Below, in pieces: positions 48,401 to 59,171 of a stretch of DNA of 64,000 nt. This DNA is from Purpureocillium takamizusanense (lineage: Eukaryota; Ascomycota; Sordariomycetes; Hypocreales; Ophiocordycipitaceae): assembly GCF_022605165.1 (NCBI RefSeq), contig NC_063073.1:1178001-1242000 (forward strand), written 5' to 3'. Made by a program: the position numbers and the translations under genes. How positions within the stretch are numbered: position 1 is the first letter of the stretch; the number at the start of each line of letters is the position of its first letter. Under the pieces are notes generated by a model. The model saw only the letters and a program-made list of their open reading frames with translations, had not been told where the DNA came from and ran no database searches.

Positions 48401-50806
48401 GCGGTCAACTCTGCTGTGAAATTCGTCGGAAATCATGGAGTCGCGTTGGCCGTTGTAGTCGTAGCCGGATCCAGTCAACACCGACTGTTCTAGCATCGAG
48501 CCATCTACCAAGGACGCGACCGCCGATTCTACACCGCTTGGCGGATGAACGAAGTCGGGGTTCGCACCAAGCCCTCGCACTGCCTGGCCCGCCGCGGTTT
48601 GCTCGTGACTGCCATGGTCGGAGGCCTGATCGGACTCGCTGCTCCTCATATTGCTTGGAACCGAGTCTTGGGAGTGGGCGGATCTGAGCTGACGCCCTTG
48701 CTCGGGAGACTTGCCTGGAGAAGCAAAGGCGCTGGGCGAATGCACGTCGCGGGAGCTCAGGGGGCGCTGGGCCTCGCTTCCGCCCTCGGTGTATCCAGAT
48801 ACGCTCGGAATGGGGCTAAGTCCCCGAGCACCAGCTTGATATGGAACATACTTGAGCGGCGGAGGAACGTCCTGCTGGCTGTAGTAGCGATCCTCAAAAT
48901 CGTCCTCAGGGTAGTCATCGTCCTCGGGCACGTTTCGACTGCGCTCATAGCCTTCATAGTCGCCAATGGGTATCTTCCGGCCAAACTCATCAGTTTCATA
49001 TTCTTGCACATAGCCTTTTTGGCCCCTAGGGAGCGCGTTCAGATCACCGTGAGAGACGTTGGCGTGTTTCGTTCCCAGGGTGTGTTGGAGATCTGCTGGA
49101 GTTCTTGCTCTGGTAGGCGTTGAGCCGGGAGAGTCCAGTCCACGAGCAGCATCGTGACCAGAGACGAGCTCCTCGCTGGCAGAGTGAGGTCTATCAGTGT
49201 CGGCTGAAAGGATGGATGTACGTGTCAACTCAGATGGATTAATGTCGCTCATGAGCGGCATTGGAGGCGCCGGCGCCATCTCATCGTCATCATCGTCGTA
49301 CTCTTCCGAGTAGAGATCACGCCCCAAGCTGCGGCTTCTTGCAGACTCAGCGCGCCGTCGACGTCGATCGCGCTGTGTCCTATCTGGAGAATCCGACTTG
49401 TCCATGGTCGAGGAAAGAGCCTTGGCCGCCGCCGCTCCGGCGGCACCTGCGGCGGCGACCTTGAGCAGATTGTTACTGCGTTTTGGGGTGGTCGCATCAC
49501 CATCATGCGCGCGATACTCTGCGTCAATCGAGTCGCGACTCGCGCTGCGTAGCGATGCCTCGTCGAGGTCATGCCGAGCCTCCCGGTTCCTCCTCTCTTT
49601 ATGTCGAGACGGGTCGCGAGAGTGCTCGCTCCGGTGGCCGCCCGAAGACCGCCTCCGGTCTGTGGAGACATCATCCCTGGATGCCGACGTGCCAGTTGAC
49701 GTCAGAGAGCTGCGCCGAGCTTCGCGCTTGCTCTGCTCCCGCTTGAGAGCGCTCAATTCGGGCAAAATCAGCCTTCGAATGGCGTCTTCGACAGTCTCCA
49801 ACAACTTGGGGTTATTAATCGACGATTTGGATGCGCCGGAGCGCATGGATCGCGTGTCGAAGGAGCGGTGGCTCGGAGAGAGATTAGACGACAAGACACT
49901 GGAATCTGCCGCCGACACATTGGATTCCTGATGGCCACGGCTTGACCGACGGCGCGACGACCGAGCTTCGTCTACCGCGGGTTCGCTGATGCTGCTTGTT
50001 CTACTTTTAGAACGCCTTTTCCGGTCGGACGATTTTTCCTTTGTGCTGCTGTCCGAGATCTTGACCCTCTCCTTGCCACGGGGCTTGTTGCTGCTTATCT
50101 CACCCATGGCGGCGCCAGCTAGCGCTCCTGCTGCTGCGGCGGCGATGCTGTCACCAGCCCGCGACGGGCTCGCAGATCGCTTAAGATCACCGGTAGGGCC
50201 AGAGCCATCGAGAAAGCTGTCGGTCGGGATGGCGGAAATTTCAGAAGGGTTTCCCGGCTGATACGTCTCGCCGGTGGGAATCAACGGGCTCGCTGGGCGC
50301 CGTCGTCGACGATTCCGGTCAATCTCAATGTCAATCGGATTTCTCGAGACATTGGACTCTTCGGTCGCCGACGCATACGAGGTCATGCTATGAGCGTCGT
50401 CGCCGCCTTCACCGCCAAGTTGGATCTCGCGAGACGCGATCGCCTCGTCGAGGGGAATGCGGCGGGTCAGAGAGGCCTTGCGAGTGCCCTTGGTCTCCGT
50501 CACCTGGATATGATCGCCTTTGCTCTTCTTGGAAGGCGTCAAGCGCACGCGAACGCTAGGCTTGCGATCCGACCCCGACCCTGCCTTGCCCCCCTCGAAG
50601 TATTCGATCAGGAGCGAGGTCTGCGACCGATTCGACTTGTGGCCGCGGGTACGGATTGTGACGGGTGTGCCGTCCTCGGGAAGCGAGTACGAAGACTTTT
50701 CGTCGCCCGGTTTGGAGATGTCGGTGGCGACTTCTGTCGGCGTGGTCGTATCGGTCTCGGTTGGAGCGGGGAGTGGCGGTGCCTTCTTCTTGGTGTCGAC
50801 GCCCAT
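45474..50806 (-). CDS. 1,740-aa mostly disordered scaffold-type protein with Ala/Gly-rich hydrophobic patches; function unknown
   Basis: Three exons: 50806-47297, 47242-45574 and 45517-45474 (introns 54 and 56 nt). The last exon gives the ending DTFGTVASEDTDTF; reading through its donor gives an unnatural end. No enzyme domain recognised. An N-terminal block (about 45-125) with TPVTIRTRGHKSNRSQ and SVRVRLTPSKKSKG looks ordered. Four short Ala/Gly-rich hydrophobic patches lie at about 220-235, 447-464, 864-882 and 1009-1027 within Ser/Arg-rich acidic-basic disorder. A motif recurs as YETDEFGRKIP (603-613) and YEIDEHGQKVP (843-853). A helical region at about 1162-1300 (DIVALMQH, LLMNAALEMRNSFREM, KNIWRRALQG, IEDMLMQLLGEVDVL) looks conserved and probably folds. 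It may be a septal or cortical scaffold, by inference only. Confidence 0.85.
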
Positions 50807-53800
50807 CTTGGTGACTGGCCTAGGACGACAATGGCAGCGAGGCCACGGTCCAGCAATGCACCGGGGACGCCGTCTCCTCTGTCGACTATATCGTGCCGAC
50901 GACCGGGCGTGTGGAGATGTTCAGATTGGAGGATGCGATCCTGGTGTTGTCGAAATGCTTTTGCCGTTGACTGGTCGACGTCAAGACATCCGGGGGGGGG
51001 GGCGAAGGAAGGCCGGCAGAAGAAAGGTCTGGGACAGGGTCGGCGTCAGCGAGAGACACGGACACAACACTGTTGCCAGTACCCCGGATTGCGGCTCGAG
51101 GGCGACTCACGCACACGAGAAAAGGGAAGGGGCAGAAAGGAGCGATTGTGCAGAGGACCAAAATGGGCGTGGCGACACTTGGGCAGCGGCAGAAACAGCA
51201 GCGCGGAAGAGGCTGGCAGTGGGTTCGGCAGGCCGACGAACGACTGCTTGGTTGGATGGGACGATGGCTTGAGGCGCGGGCTGCAGTCAGTCAGTCAGCC
51301 CCGAGCGCAGTGGCAACCCGGGCAACGGAGGGCCGGTCGACGGCGGCAGACGAACCAGAAGGCCAGGCCAGGTCAGGTCTGAATCGACGGCCGCAGCGGT
51401 CTCGCAGGCGTGAGCGGCGCCTGCTGTGCTCTGTATGCACGCTGTGGGTTGAAGACAAGGCAAGGGACTGTATTATGTGTACTGCCCCGGCATGTACGCA
51501 AGGACGGGTGTATTGTATGTACGGGGGGAAAGCGTGTCGCAGAGCCCAAGCCGTCAACGAGGGCGTGCCTTGGTGGTGACGGACGGACGAGCGAGGACGG
51601 GGCGAGATGGATGGCTGGGATGCTGGGGCTCGAAGCAAACCACGCAACACGCGGGCGGCGGCTGTCCTGATGGCTCCCGAGGGGGTGGAGAGCGATGACC
51701 GGGGGGGCCGCTGCGCAGCAACGTTGGAAGCTGGCTGCGTCGAAGAATGGCTGCTGTCGCTGGCGGGAGCGTCGAGTCGAGCATCCAATGGCACCTCCCG
51801 GGGGGCGTGCCGACGTTTGGCTGCTGCTAGGTGCGTGCGTTTGCGGGATTGGTAAGGACGATGGTTTGTTATTGTGCCTCGCACTCTCTCTTGCCCACCT
51901 CTCGTACGTTACCTTCCAGGCTTTTCGGTGGGCGTGGTGTGGTGGTGATGAGCTGGCGGTGCCGACGGGCTGGCCCAATGGAAGCTCTCAGGCCAGGGGG
52001 GGGACCTTGTTGAGGCGGCCGGGTCTCACGGGTGAGCTAGCGGATAGGCCGCCCAAGGTGACGGCGGGATTGGGCAGAGGGAACAGCCGCTGGGGGGCTC
52101 CAACCCCAATTGTGAGTGAGAAATCCGGGTCGGCTTTCTTTTTGGCTGCTAGCGCGTGGCGGGAGAGGCGGCTGCTAACAGCTGCCTTTAACAGCCTTGG
52201 AAGTACCTACGTACCTGCCCAGGAAACCTTGCCATGGAAGACGGTGAGGTGAAGGCTGATGGTGAGGCTGGCGCCTGGAGGCTTTGAGAGAAATGATTGT
52301 ACCTGCAAAGTACATGCGTACAGCGAGTGCTATTGTGTGCACCTCTACTCTACTAGCACCAAACGGCCATGAATACTACCTCATTCTTATGGGTGCTTCG
52401 ACCAGACTCCAGACTTGAGGTTGGGGCGCCACCCCGCCGCCCGGGGCCGTGGCTGGTAGGTGCAGGTACAGCCCGTATCCACGGATCTTCTTGCACCAAG
52501 TCGCCGGGGTCGCCGCCCAGCACGGCACCAATTCCCATATACTTCGTACCGTACTTTGTACATGCGAAGTCAGAGACAAGATACGACATATAGCACGGTC
52601 GAGGCCATGTTCAATATTGGCAAGTGAGTTCCAGGCATGAGAGAAAGCGCCCCTTTCATCACCCAGGAAGTCAGCCATCTACAGCACCCACCTCGGCCTC
52701 TGCAAGTGCTCCACCCCCCCATCAGAGAGGCGCCTCTTGCCGCCTCACTGGAAACTCCTCCTCCACCTTTTCAACTCCAACGCGCTCCCCCCGGAGCTCC
52801 ATCACCCGCTGAACCCACCTCGCCAGATGGGCCCCGCCAATGGGGTCGCCGCAGTGTCGGGTTTCTAGCAGGGGCTTGGCCGCGCCAACAGGGGGGCCTG
52901 ATCTCGCTGCCGTGGAAACGGCGCCTCGCCTCTTGTTTTTGTTCTTCCTCTTCTTCCTCACACGACGAAACCGAGGCCCGTTACCGGCGGCCGTTGAGCA
53001 GCGTTTCCCGCGAGGCGTGCCCCAGGAGCAGACCGAGCACCGACAATGAGGCGATTACCGGCACGGGGGCTCCGGTCAATCCGCCTGCCCAGCGGACTCC
53101 GGCACCTCTTCCTCTCTCTCCCCGCCGTGCCCCGTCCGCCGCCCGGGGCCCCATTCAGGCAAGGCAGGGCAAGGTGACAGGTTATGTGCTCCTACATCTG
53201 CGGGACCCGTTCCCACCGTTCGTCCTCGACCGACATGGCCAGAAGTTGGAACCGACGGTAAATTACCAAGCACCATCTGAACTCCAACGTCGTTTCCTTG
53301 CGGCGAACCGAAACCCTTGATGAATGGCCTTGGCATCCCAACGGAGAGCCGGGCCGCACGTACGAAGTAGAAGTACCCTTTTTGGGGCCGGTCACCTCCC
53401 GCATTCCGATCCATCGTCGGCCGACCTGCCGTCGCTTCCCGCATTCCTGCCGTCCGGCGACCACACTTGCACACCTACATACTACAGTACATACATGCAT
53501 ACGTACAGAGTACATTCACAAGCTCCGCCTCTGCGCTTGTCGTATAACATCGTGCGCCGCCGCGCGGGTGGGCCTCGAATCACAAAAGAGGTCGGTGCAG
53601 CTGCAAAACGGCCAACGAGGCAACGTGCAAGGTGCATATGCACAGCACTCCCAAACCCAACATCGGCCCTCGCAATCACGACGACGACGACGATGACGAC
53701 AACGACGACGGCACTGCCAATGTCTCTTCACAGACCCACGCACCAGCCACGCAATTATACAGATTCTTATCCGTTGACGCCGGGCACAGACAGACAGACA

Positions 53801-54608
53801 CTTGCCCGAAGGCTGGATGGCTGGTCCAAGCCCACTACTACTACTACTATTGCCTAGAGACTCCAACAGGCCCGCCGCCTGGGCGTCGAGGGCGCCACCG
53901 CCACTGCTCTCCAACATCTCAGCAAGACATGCGTGCTATGGCTGCGCGATAGACCAACATACCAAGTTCTGTTTACGCCGCCGCCGCCCAGCCCCCTCCA
54001 CCCCCCGGGGACCACATGGTGCACGTACATACTACGTGGCACCCCATGATCCAGTGCCGCTTCCTTCGCAAGGGCTTCTCGATGTCTCTTTTCCAAGTCA
54101 TCGTGGTCTCACCAGGCCCTCCGACGCGCCGAGGGGAACCGCAGGCAGCAGCCACGGACTACCGCACACTCGCGGGATCAGTCGCAGCGGTGCGACATGA
54201 AGATATCGGAGTCATGTTTCAAGATTTGCGCGTGCCGACGGCGTCGTCGCACCGGGCGGCTCAAGCGTGCCCCCCCAACCCATACAGTGACGATGTTGTG
54301 ATGACAACATCATGCACGAGCCACCGCACTGGCACATGGACTCGAGCCACAAGCACAAGCCAGTTAGCAATTATCTCGTAGACTCTGCCGATGGGGATCA
54401 AAAATGAGACATCTGGCCGGAACTCCTCGATCAAACCCACACTCGCCAGGAAGTACATGTAATAGAGGGGTGTCGATACTCTCTCTCAATGCCCCAGCAG
54501 CCCCTGTACAGGCGTATTACTTCGCGCATGCCTACTCGCTCCTCCACTGAGCTAACCATCGTCTCGTGTGACGATGACCGATTCTCCCCTCTGCTCTTTC
54601 GTTTGATA
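50807..54608. other. long intergenic region, no gene recognised
   Basis: About 3.8 kb upstream of the 1,740-aa gene and downstream of the small membrane-protein gene. G11 sits at 50992-51002. TACTTCGTA and TACTTTGTA lie as a direct pair at 52540-52560, and TACGAAGTA at 53361-53369. A GAC/GAT-rich triplet stretch is at about 53679-53710 and a (TAC)n stretch at about 53832-53850. Frames of up to ~990 bp (50390-51382 +) overlap the antisense of the neighbouring gene and show no domain. Confidence 0.5.
52540..52560. repeat. direct pair TACTTCGTA-CCG-TACTTTGTA
   Basis: Two 9-bp copies of the intergenic motif, one with the C-to-T variant, separated by 3 bp. Confidence 0.8.
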
Positions 54609-55145
54609 TCATATGCTCCTTCTCGACGGCGCCGTGGCAACATGAGCCTCGGGCGGAGGAGCAACGTGCTCTGGCGCCCCGACTCCCGCGCCCTCCATGC
54701 TCCTCAGTTCGGTCCCGGCACCGTCGACGGGGTCGTAGCGACAGTTGATCGAGGGCGGCTTCTTGGTGTCGTATGGCGGCGGCGGCTCGCCCAGCTCGTT
54801 GAGCCCCTCGAGGTCGCGGCTGCTGCGGTTCCGATCCGCCCACCTCCGGCCGCCGGTGCGGGCCATGATGAAGCCGCTCGGCAGCAGGATGCGGTCGTCG
54901 GGCCACATCGAACGGCCGCTTCCGCCGCCGCCGCCGGTGGTGCCGCCACGGGACCGCCGGTGCCGCGTCCACACGAACACGGTGAAGCACCCGGCTGCGA
55001 AGACGGCCAGCAGCGGGATGACGACCCAGAGAAGCGGCTGCGACCCAACGCCCCCGCCGTCGTCCTTGTAGTTCACGGGGAGGGTGCTCGTGGCCGAGGG
55101 CGTCGGGGTGATGGGCGTGGCCGTGCGCTGAACGGTCGACGACAT
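54609..55145 (-). CDS. small single-pass membrane protein with a PPPPY motif, uncharacterised
   Basis: Single exon, 178 aa from ATG 55145 (MSSTVQRTAT). An in-frame ATG at 55196 would add 17 residues, but it would leave the short Ser/Thr/Pro-rich N-terminus less typical. The ectodomain is about 36 residues, the membrane helix about 37-59 (LLWVVIPLLAVFAAGCFTVF), followed by RHRRSRGG as the positive-inside flank, so the tail should be cytoplasmic. The tail contains PPPPY at 121-125, a canonical PPxY ligand for WW domains such as those of Rsp5/Nedd4 ubiquitin ligases, and an Arg/Ser-rich end. I do not recognise a named family. Coding status is supported by the membrane-protein architecture over a clean frame rather than by homology. 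Confidence 0.65.
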   Translation of the reverse strand: MSSTVQRTATPITPTPSATSTLPVNYKDDGGGVGSQPLLWVVIPLLAVFAAGCFTVFVWTRHRRSRGGTTGGGGGSGRSMWPDDRILLPSGFIMARTGGRRWADRNRSSRDLEGLNELGEPPPPYDTKKPPSINCRYDPVDGAGTELRSMEGAGVGAPEHVAPPPEAHVATAPSRRSI

Positions 55146-56593
55146 TATTAGGGCGTAGGAAGTGGCGGCGGCGTCGTTGTCCGTCGCGAGCTTCACGGGT
55201 TGGCTGCTCCAGGTTCAGACTAAACGTGTAGCGTGTCGCCCTTGTGGTCTCACATGTGCAGGTACAACTGTTGCTATGTCACCACCGTACGGTGATGCAC
55301 CTGGAGGGAGAGGAGAGGCGAAGAGGAGGACTCCGAGTTGGTGGCAAATGTGTGTCGCGTCACAGTCAAGTGTCGACCAAACACTTCATCATTATCGTCA
55401 CGACAGACGTGAGCCGGGAGGTCGATGCTGCACTTGAAGCTGAGGGGCATCCGTCAAGTGCTCACCACCGACACAGGTTGGGGGACGTCGCCATCCAAGG
55501 GAAGGGAAAATGGGTTTGAGGGGGAAGTCCAACCACCAACAGCAGTCAGAAGGCGCGAGCATCGCGCGGGTTCTTATCCCATGTGCAGGACCGTAGGAAT
55601 GATGGGAAAGGCGGCCCAGACCAAGCAAGGCCGGCTGGTCCGTTTGCTGCTCGCCTCACCCTCCATCTTCTCCCGGATGCGCCTGCGTCCGCGTCTGCAT
55701 CTCCCCAGCAGCGGCCGCCTTCAGTAGTGCTGTTACTTACGCGTGAGGGTGCGTTTGCGTGCCGGCCAGGACGACCCCAGTGGCGACAACGGCCTCCCAG
55801 CAGTCAAATCGCGCTCCGCGCCCACCATCCATCCACAGCCAGCCCAGAGTCAGTGGGCAGGGCAGGCAAGGAGGGGGGACGGTGCGGGGGAAACGGGCAT
55901 GTCAATGACCCGGCTGGCGACGACGCAAGCTTTCCGCGCCCGCACACAGCAGGACGGGACGACCATGAGACCACCCGACACCACCATGATTTGTGACGCG
56001 AGCGGAAGGAGGGGAACGTTGACGCCCTCCCTTCGAGACCCCGGAGGCTCGGTAGCACATACTTTGCACATAGGTTAGTAGTACTACCTAGGTAGTCGTG
56101 GGAATCCACTTCCGCCGCGAACACGGCATACAGGTAACTACCTACTGCCTATTATCAGAGCTCCATTTTGCGTGCTCTCGCAGCTGCGATACGCCTCCGA
56201 TGTGTTGCACCGGCCAATACGTTTCAAGCCGTTGCACCGACGGGCCACCTACTCGGAACTCTTGATGCGTTCATGCTGCACACACGGCTGGACACTCATA
56301 GCTGCCGGATACGGATGTTCAACGAACTTTGTGCAGATGGGAGAACTGACGCCCGACGTGGGCGGGGTGGCAGTGCTCCACTAGAAGCCAATCGGCACAA
56401 TTGAGCTCCAACACCCGCACGCACACCTGGCCACACACCACACTGCCAGGAGACCTGAGTACGTACCACCCAGGCAGGGACGCCAGGTTCGACTTCGTCC
56501 GCCTTCTTCACCAAATCCTCACGGCCATCGTGCCTCTTTATCCAAGAACCCCGACGACACTGCCACGACGCACAGCGCCACCGGCCGAGCATC
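55146..56593. promoter_or_regulatory. divergent intergenic region between the PPPPY membrane protein and tfb5
   Basis: About 1.4 kb separating two outward-transcribed genes. No further gene recognised. A TAC/GTA-rich stretch near 56070-56150 (AGTAGTACTACCTAGGTAGT) resembles motifs seen in other spacers of the window. Confidence 0.5.
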
Positions 56594-56955
56594 ATGCCGC
56601 GCGCGATCCGAGGTCCGTAATCCCTCACCCTCGTTGACCTTTGCCCCTGCCCGTCCGCGCCCGCCCTGACCGCCCCAGGCGTGCTCATCGAGTGCGACCC
56701 TTCCATCAAGTCCATCATCGTCAACATCGACAGCGACAACCACGACTTCATCATCGAGGACCTCGACGAGGAGCGCGTCGTCGTCAAGGAGAATATGGTG
56801 CCGTTGCTCAAGCAGAAGCTCGAGGATGTACGTGCCCTGGCCCCCCGATGGACAGCTCGTATGCCCGCATCCGCTGCCGTCGTCTTTGCTCACCCTCGTA
56901 TCTACAGCGTCTCAAGGAGAACCTCCCCCCAGTGGACGAGTCGGGATCCGAGTAG
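56594..56955 (+). CDS. tfb5: TFIIH subunit Tfb5 (GTF2H5/TTDA homologue)
   Basis: Three small exons: 56594-56612 (MPRAIR plus one base), 56679-56827 and 56908-56955, giving 71 aa, the family's usual size. The mature sequence has the whole Tfb5 signature: [45 protein letters not shown] and the ending [15 protein letters not shown]. Tfb5 binds the C-terminus of Tfb2 (p52) in the TFIIH core and stimulates nucleotide-excision repair and transcription. Introns are 66 and 80 nt; the first donor is GTCCGT, a weak match. The three exons are too short to stand out as open frames and were recognised from the protein family. The gene converges on the crotonase gene, 219 bp away. Confidence 0.95.
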
Positions 56956-57174
56956 AGATGGATCGGGTATAGAGATGCAAGTCACCTGCGCTGCGTGCCA
57001 CGACGTCTCGCCACGCCCGAGTTCTACCACACGAACAGCAACATCACCGCGAGCGAGCCGCCTTGCCGCCGAGTCGTTCCATCCAACAACAGTTATATAT
57101 ATGCACCGACACGTGCTGCCGCGAAAATACCCATCCCCTATGTACAGCGTACAGCCATCTTCCCCACGCACATC

Positions 57175-58173
57175 TCACAGCTTCTCAAACGTTGGCCTCT
57201 TCTTGGTAAAGGCGCTGGTCATGGCAGCCGGCAGGTCCTGCGCCTGCAGCGCAACCGAGTTCCACACCGTCGTGTACCGCAGGCTGTCGGCCGTGCTGTG
57301 CTCGCGCCCGTAATTGAGCAGCTCCTTGGTGCCCTGCACCGCGACGGGGCTCTTGCCGGCCAGCGTCCGCGCCATGCCCGTCGCCGCCGCGACCGCCGCC
57401 GCCTTGTCCGCGTGCACCTGGCTCACGAAGCCCTGCGCCAGCGCCTCCTGCGCGCTGAAGTCCCGCGCCGACAGGCACACGTCCTTGACCCAGGACGTCG
57501 AGCCCACGATCTTGGGCAGGCGCGCCAGCGTGCCGATGTCCGCCGCCAGGCCCACGTCCACCTCCTTGACGGCGAGGCGCGCGTCGGCGGAGCAGATACG
57601 CACGTCTGCGCAGCACGAGATGTCGATGGCCAAGCCGATGGAGATGCCGTGGAGGACACAAATGACGGCTGCAAGGGGACAAGCCCGTGTCTAGTTAGCT
57701 TAGAACGAGAACAAGAGCATGAAAGCATAGCCAACAAGGTCGAACACCCATAAGGCTGCTTTCCCCCTTTCGGCGTGGCGTGGCGGGAACTCACGCTTCT
57801 CGCACCTCTCCATCTCCGAGATGCACGACTGAAACTCCTCAATGTGCGGCCTCAGCGCCCTGGCCTTGCGTGCCGCGTCCAGGTCGCCGTCGTCGCCAGC
57901 CCCGGACAGCGGCCCCTCCTGGCTCGCCGCCTGCACGTCCAGCCCGGCCGTAAAGGCCCTGTCCCCGGCCCCGGACAGCACCACGGCCCGCACCGACGCG
58001 TCCCCGCTCAGCTGCCGGAACACGGCCCCGAACTCGAGCCACTGCGGCCGCGCGAACGCATTGAGCTTGCGCGGCCGGTTGATCTCGACGTGCGCCACGT
58101 ACGGGTGCGGCGACGTGACGAGGAAGTGCTCGTACTGGGCGTAGCCGTCGAGAACGGCGGCGGCAGCAGCCAT
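57175..58173 (-). CDS. delta(3,5)-delta(2,4)-dienoyl-CoA isomerase (ECH1/Dci1-type crotonase)
   Basis: Two exons: 58173-57795 and 57668-57175, with an intron of 126 nt, giving 290 aa. The crotonase fold is clear: the oxyanion-hole segment AFTAGLD, then [12 protein letters not shown]. The residues matching the catalytic trio of rat ECH1 (Asp176, Glu196, Asp204) are all kept at Asp142, Glu162 and Asp170 ([21 protein letters not shown]). This separates it from ordinary enoyl-CoA hydratases. It moves double bonds in 3,5-dienoyl-CoA during beta-oxidation of unsaturated fatty acids. The C-terminus is EKL, not the canonical SKL-type peroxisomal signal, and the N-terminus has no clear mitochondrial presequence, so the compartment is uncertain. 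It converges with tfb5. Confidence 0.92.
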
Positions 58174-59171
58174 CTTTCGTGTCGTTTCCTGCTTGTCTGC
58201 TTGTCCGATTTCCCCGTCTGTCTGTCCGTCTGTCTTGTCGCAGTCGTCGCCCTCGTCGTTATTCCTGTAGGCAACTTCCTGCCACTATCGCTGCTACCGT
58301 TTATCGGCGACTTGCTCCAGTTGCTGCTGCTGCTGATTGCACTGCACCAAGTACTCCGGGTTCGGCCACCTAGAAGTCGTCCAAACCGGTCGCCGACTTC
58401 TTCTTCTCCTCGACCTGTATATGCACAGCGGAGGGGTATGTTGATGCGCTGGATCGGTTGACTTGAGGAGGCTTCGACCGTGGTGAAATTCGACAAGTTT
58501 TGAGGCGGTGTCATGTCAGAGTCGGCGACGGCGCGGGGTCGGCTCCGGATGTACCGTTGCTTCAGATGCCGAGGTCCTCCTCCGGCCGCACGTGTGTGGG
58601 GCGGTGGCCTGGGTGGGTGGTGGCTGCCTCGTCTGATGTTCTCCTCACCTCCATCTCCGCGGCCGAGCATATGCCGATGATTGAATTACCAACGCAGTTA
58701 CTACGTTGTGCGGAACAGAGGTATGAAACTCGGACGGGCCAATCTTCAGAAATTGTTTGTCAGGAGCTTTTAGAGGTCTACACGTATAACGGGCAATGAG
58801 AGTAAGGCGCTCACGTTCCCTGGCCGTGGTCTGAGGTACAGTCTGCGTTTTGCGTCGAAAACGACAATCCTGGGGCGCAACAATGCATGTATAAACATGG
58901 CTCAAAGCCTAGACTGAATTATAATGTCCTTGTCCTCTTGAGCCGTGGTCTTCCCGGACCAGACGCCCATTGCGAAGCGAGCCAAAACGCACCGTCTCTC
59001 ACAGTCGGCGACCTACTTCGTCCGACTGAACATTCCACGCTCGTCTACTGAGCCTCCGCGCTAATAAAGACAAAAGAGGCCATCTCTTCGCAACCCATTC
59101 ACCCAAAAACATCTTGGGGTCAAGAACCCTCCACTTCCTCCTCAAACCTAACAACCTCAGCAGGGCACATG
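58174..59171. other. intergenic region upstream of the dienoyl-CoA isomerase
   Basis: About 1 kb between tandem minus-strand genes. The half next to the isomerase start is pyrimidine-rich in the gene's sense on the minus strand only in part, with no clear motif. No gene recognised. Confidence 0.45.

Noticed and set aside
50390..51382. 330-codon + strand frame at the start of the 1,740-aa gene
   Set aside because: Antisense to the coding N-terminus and its promoter; Arg/Gly-rich without a domain.
52637..53320. 227-codon + strand frame in the 51-54.6 kb gap
   Set aside because: Pro/Arg/Ser-rich, no recognisable motif, with competing minus-strand frames; no support beyond openness.
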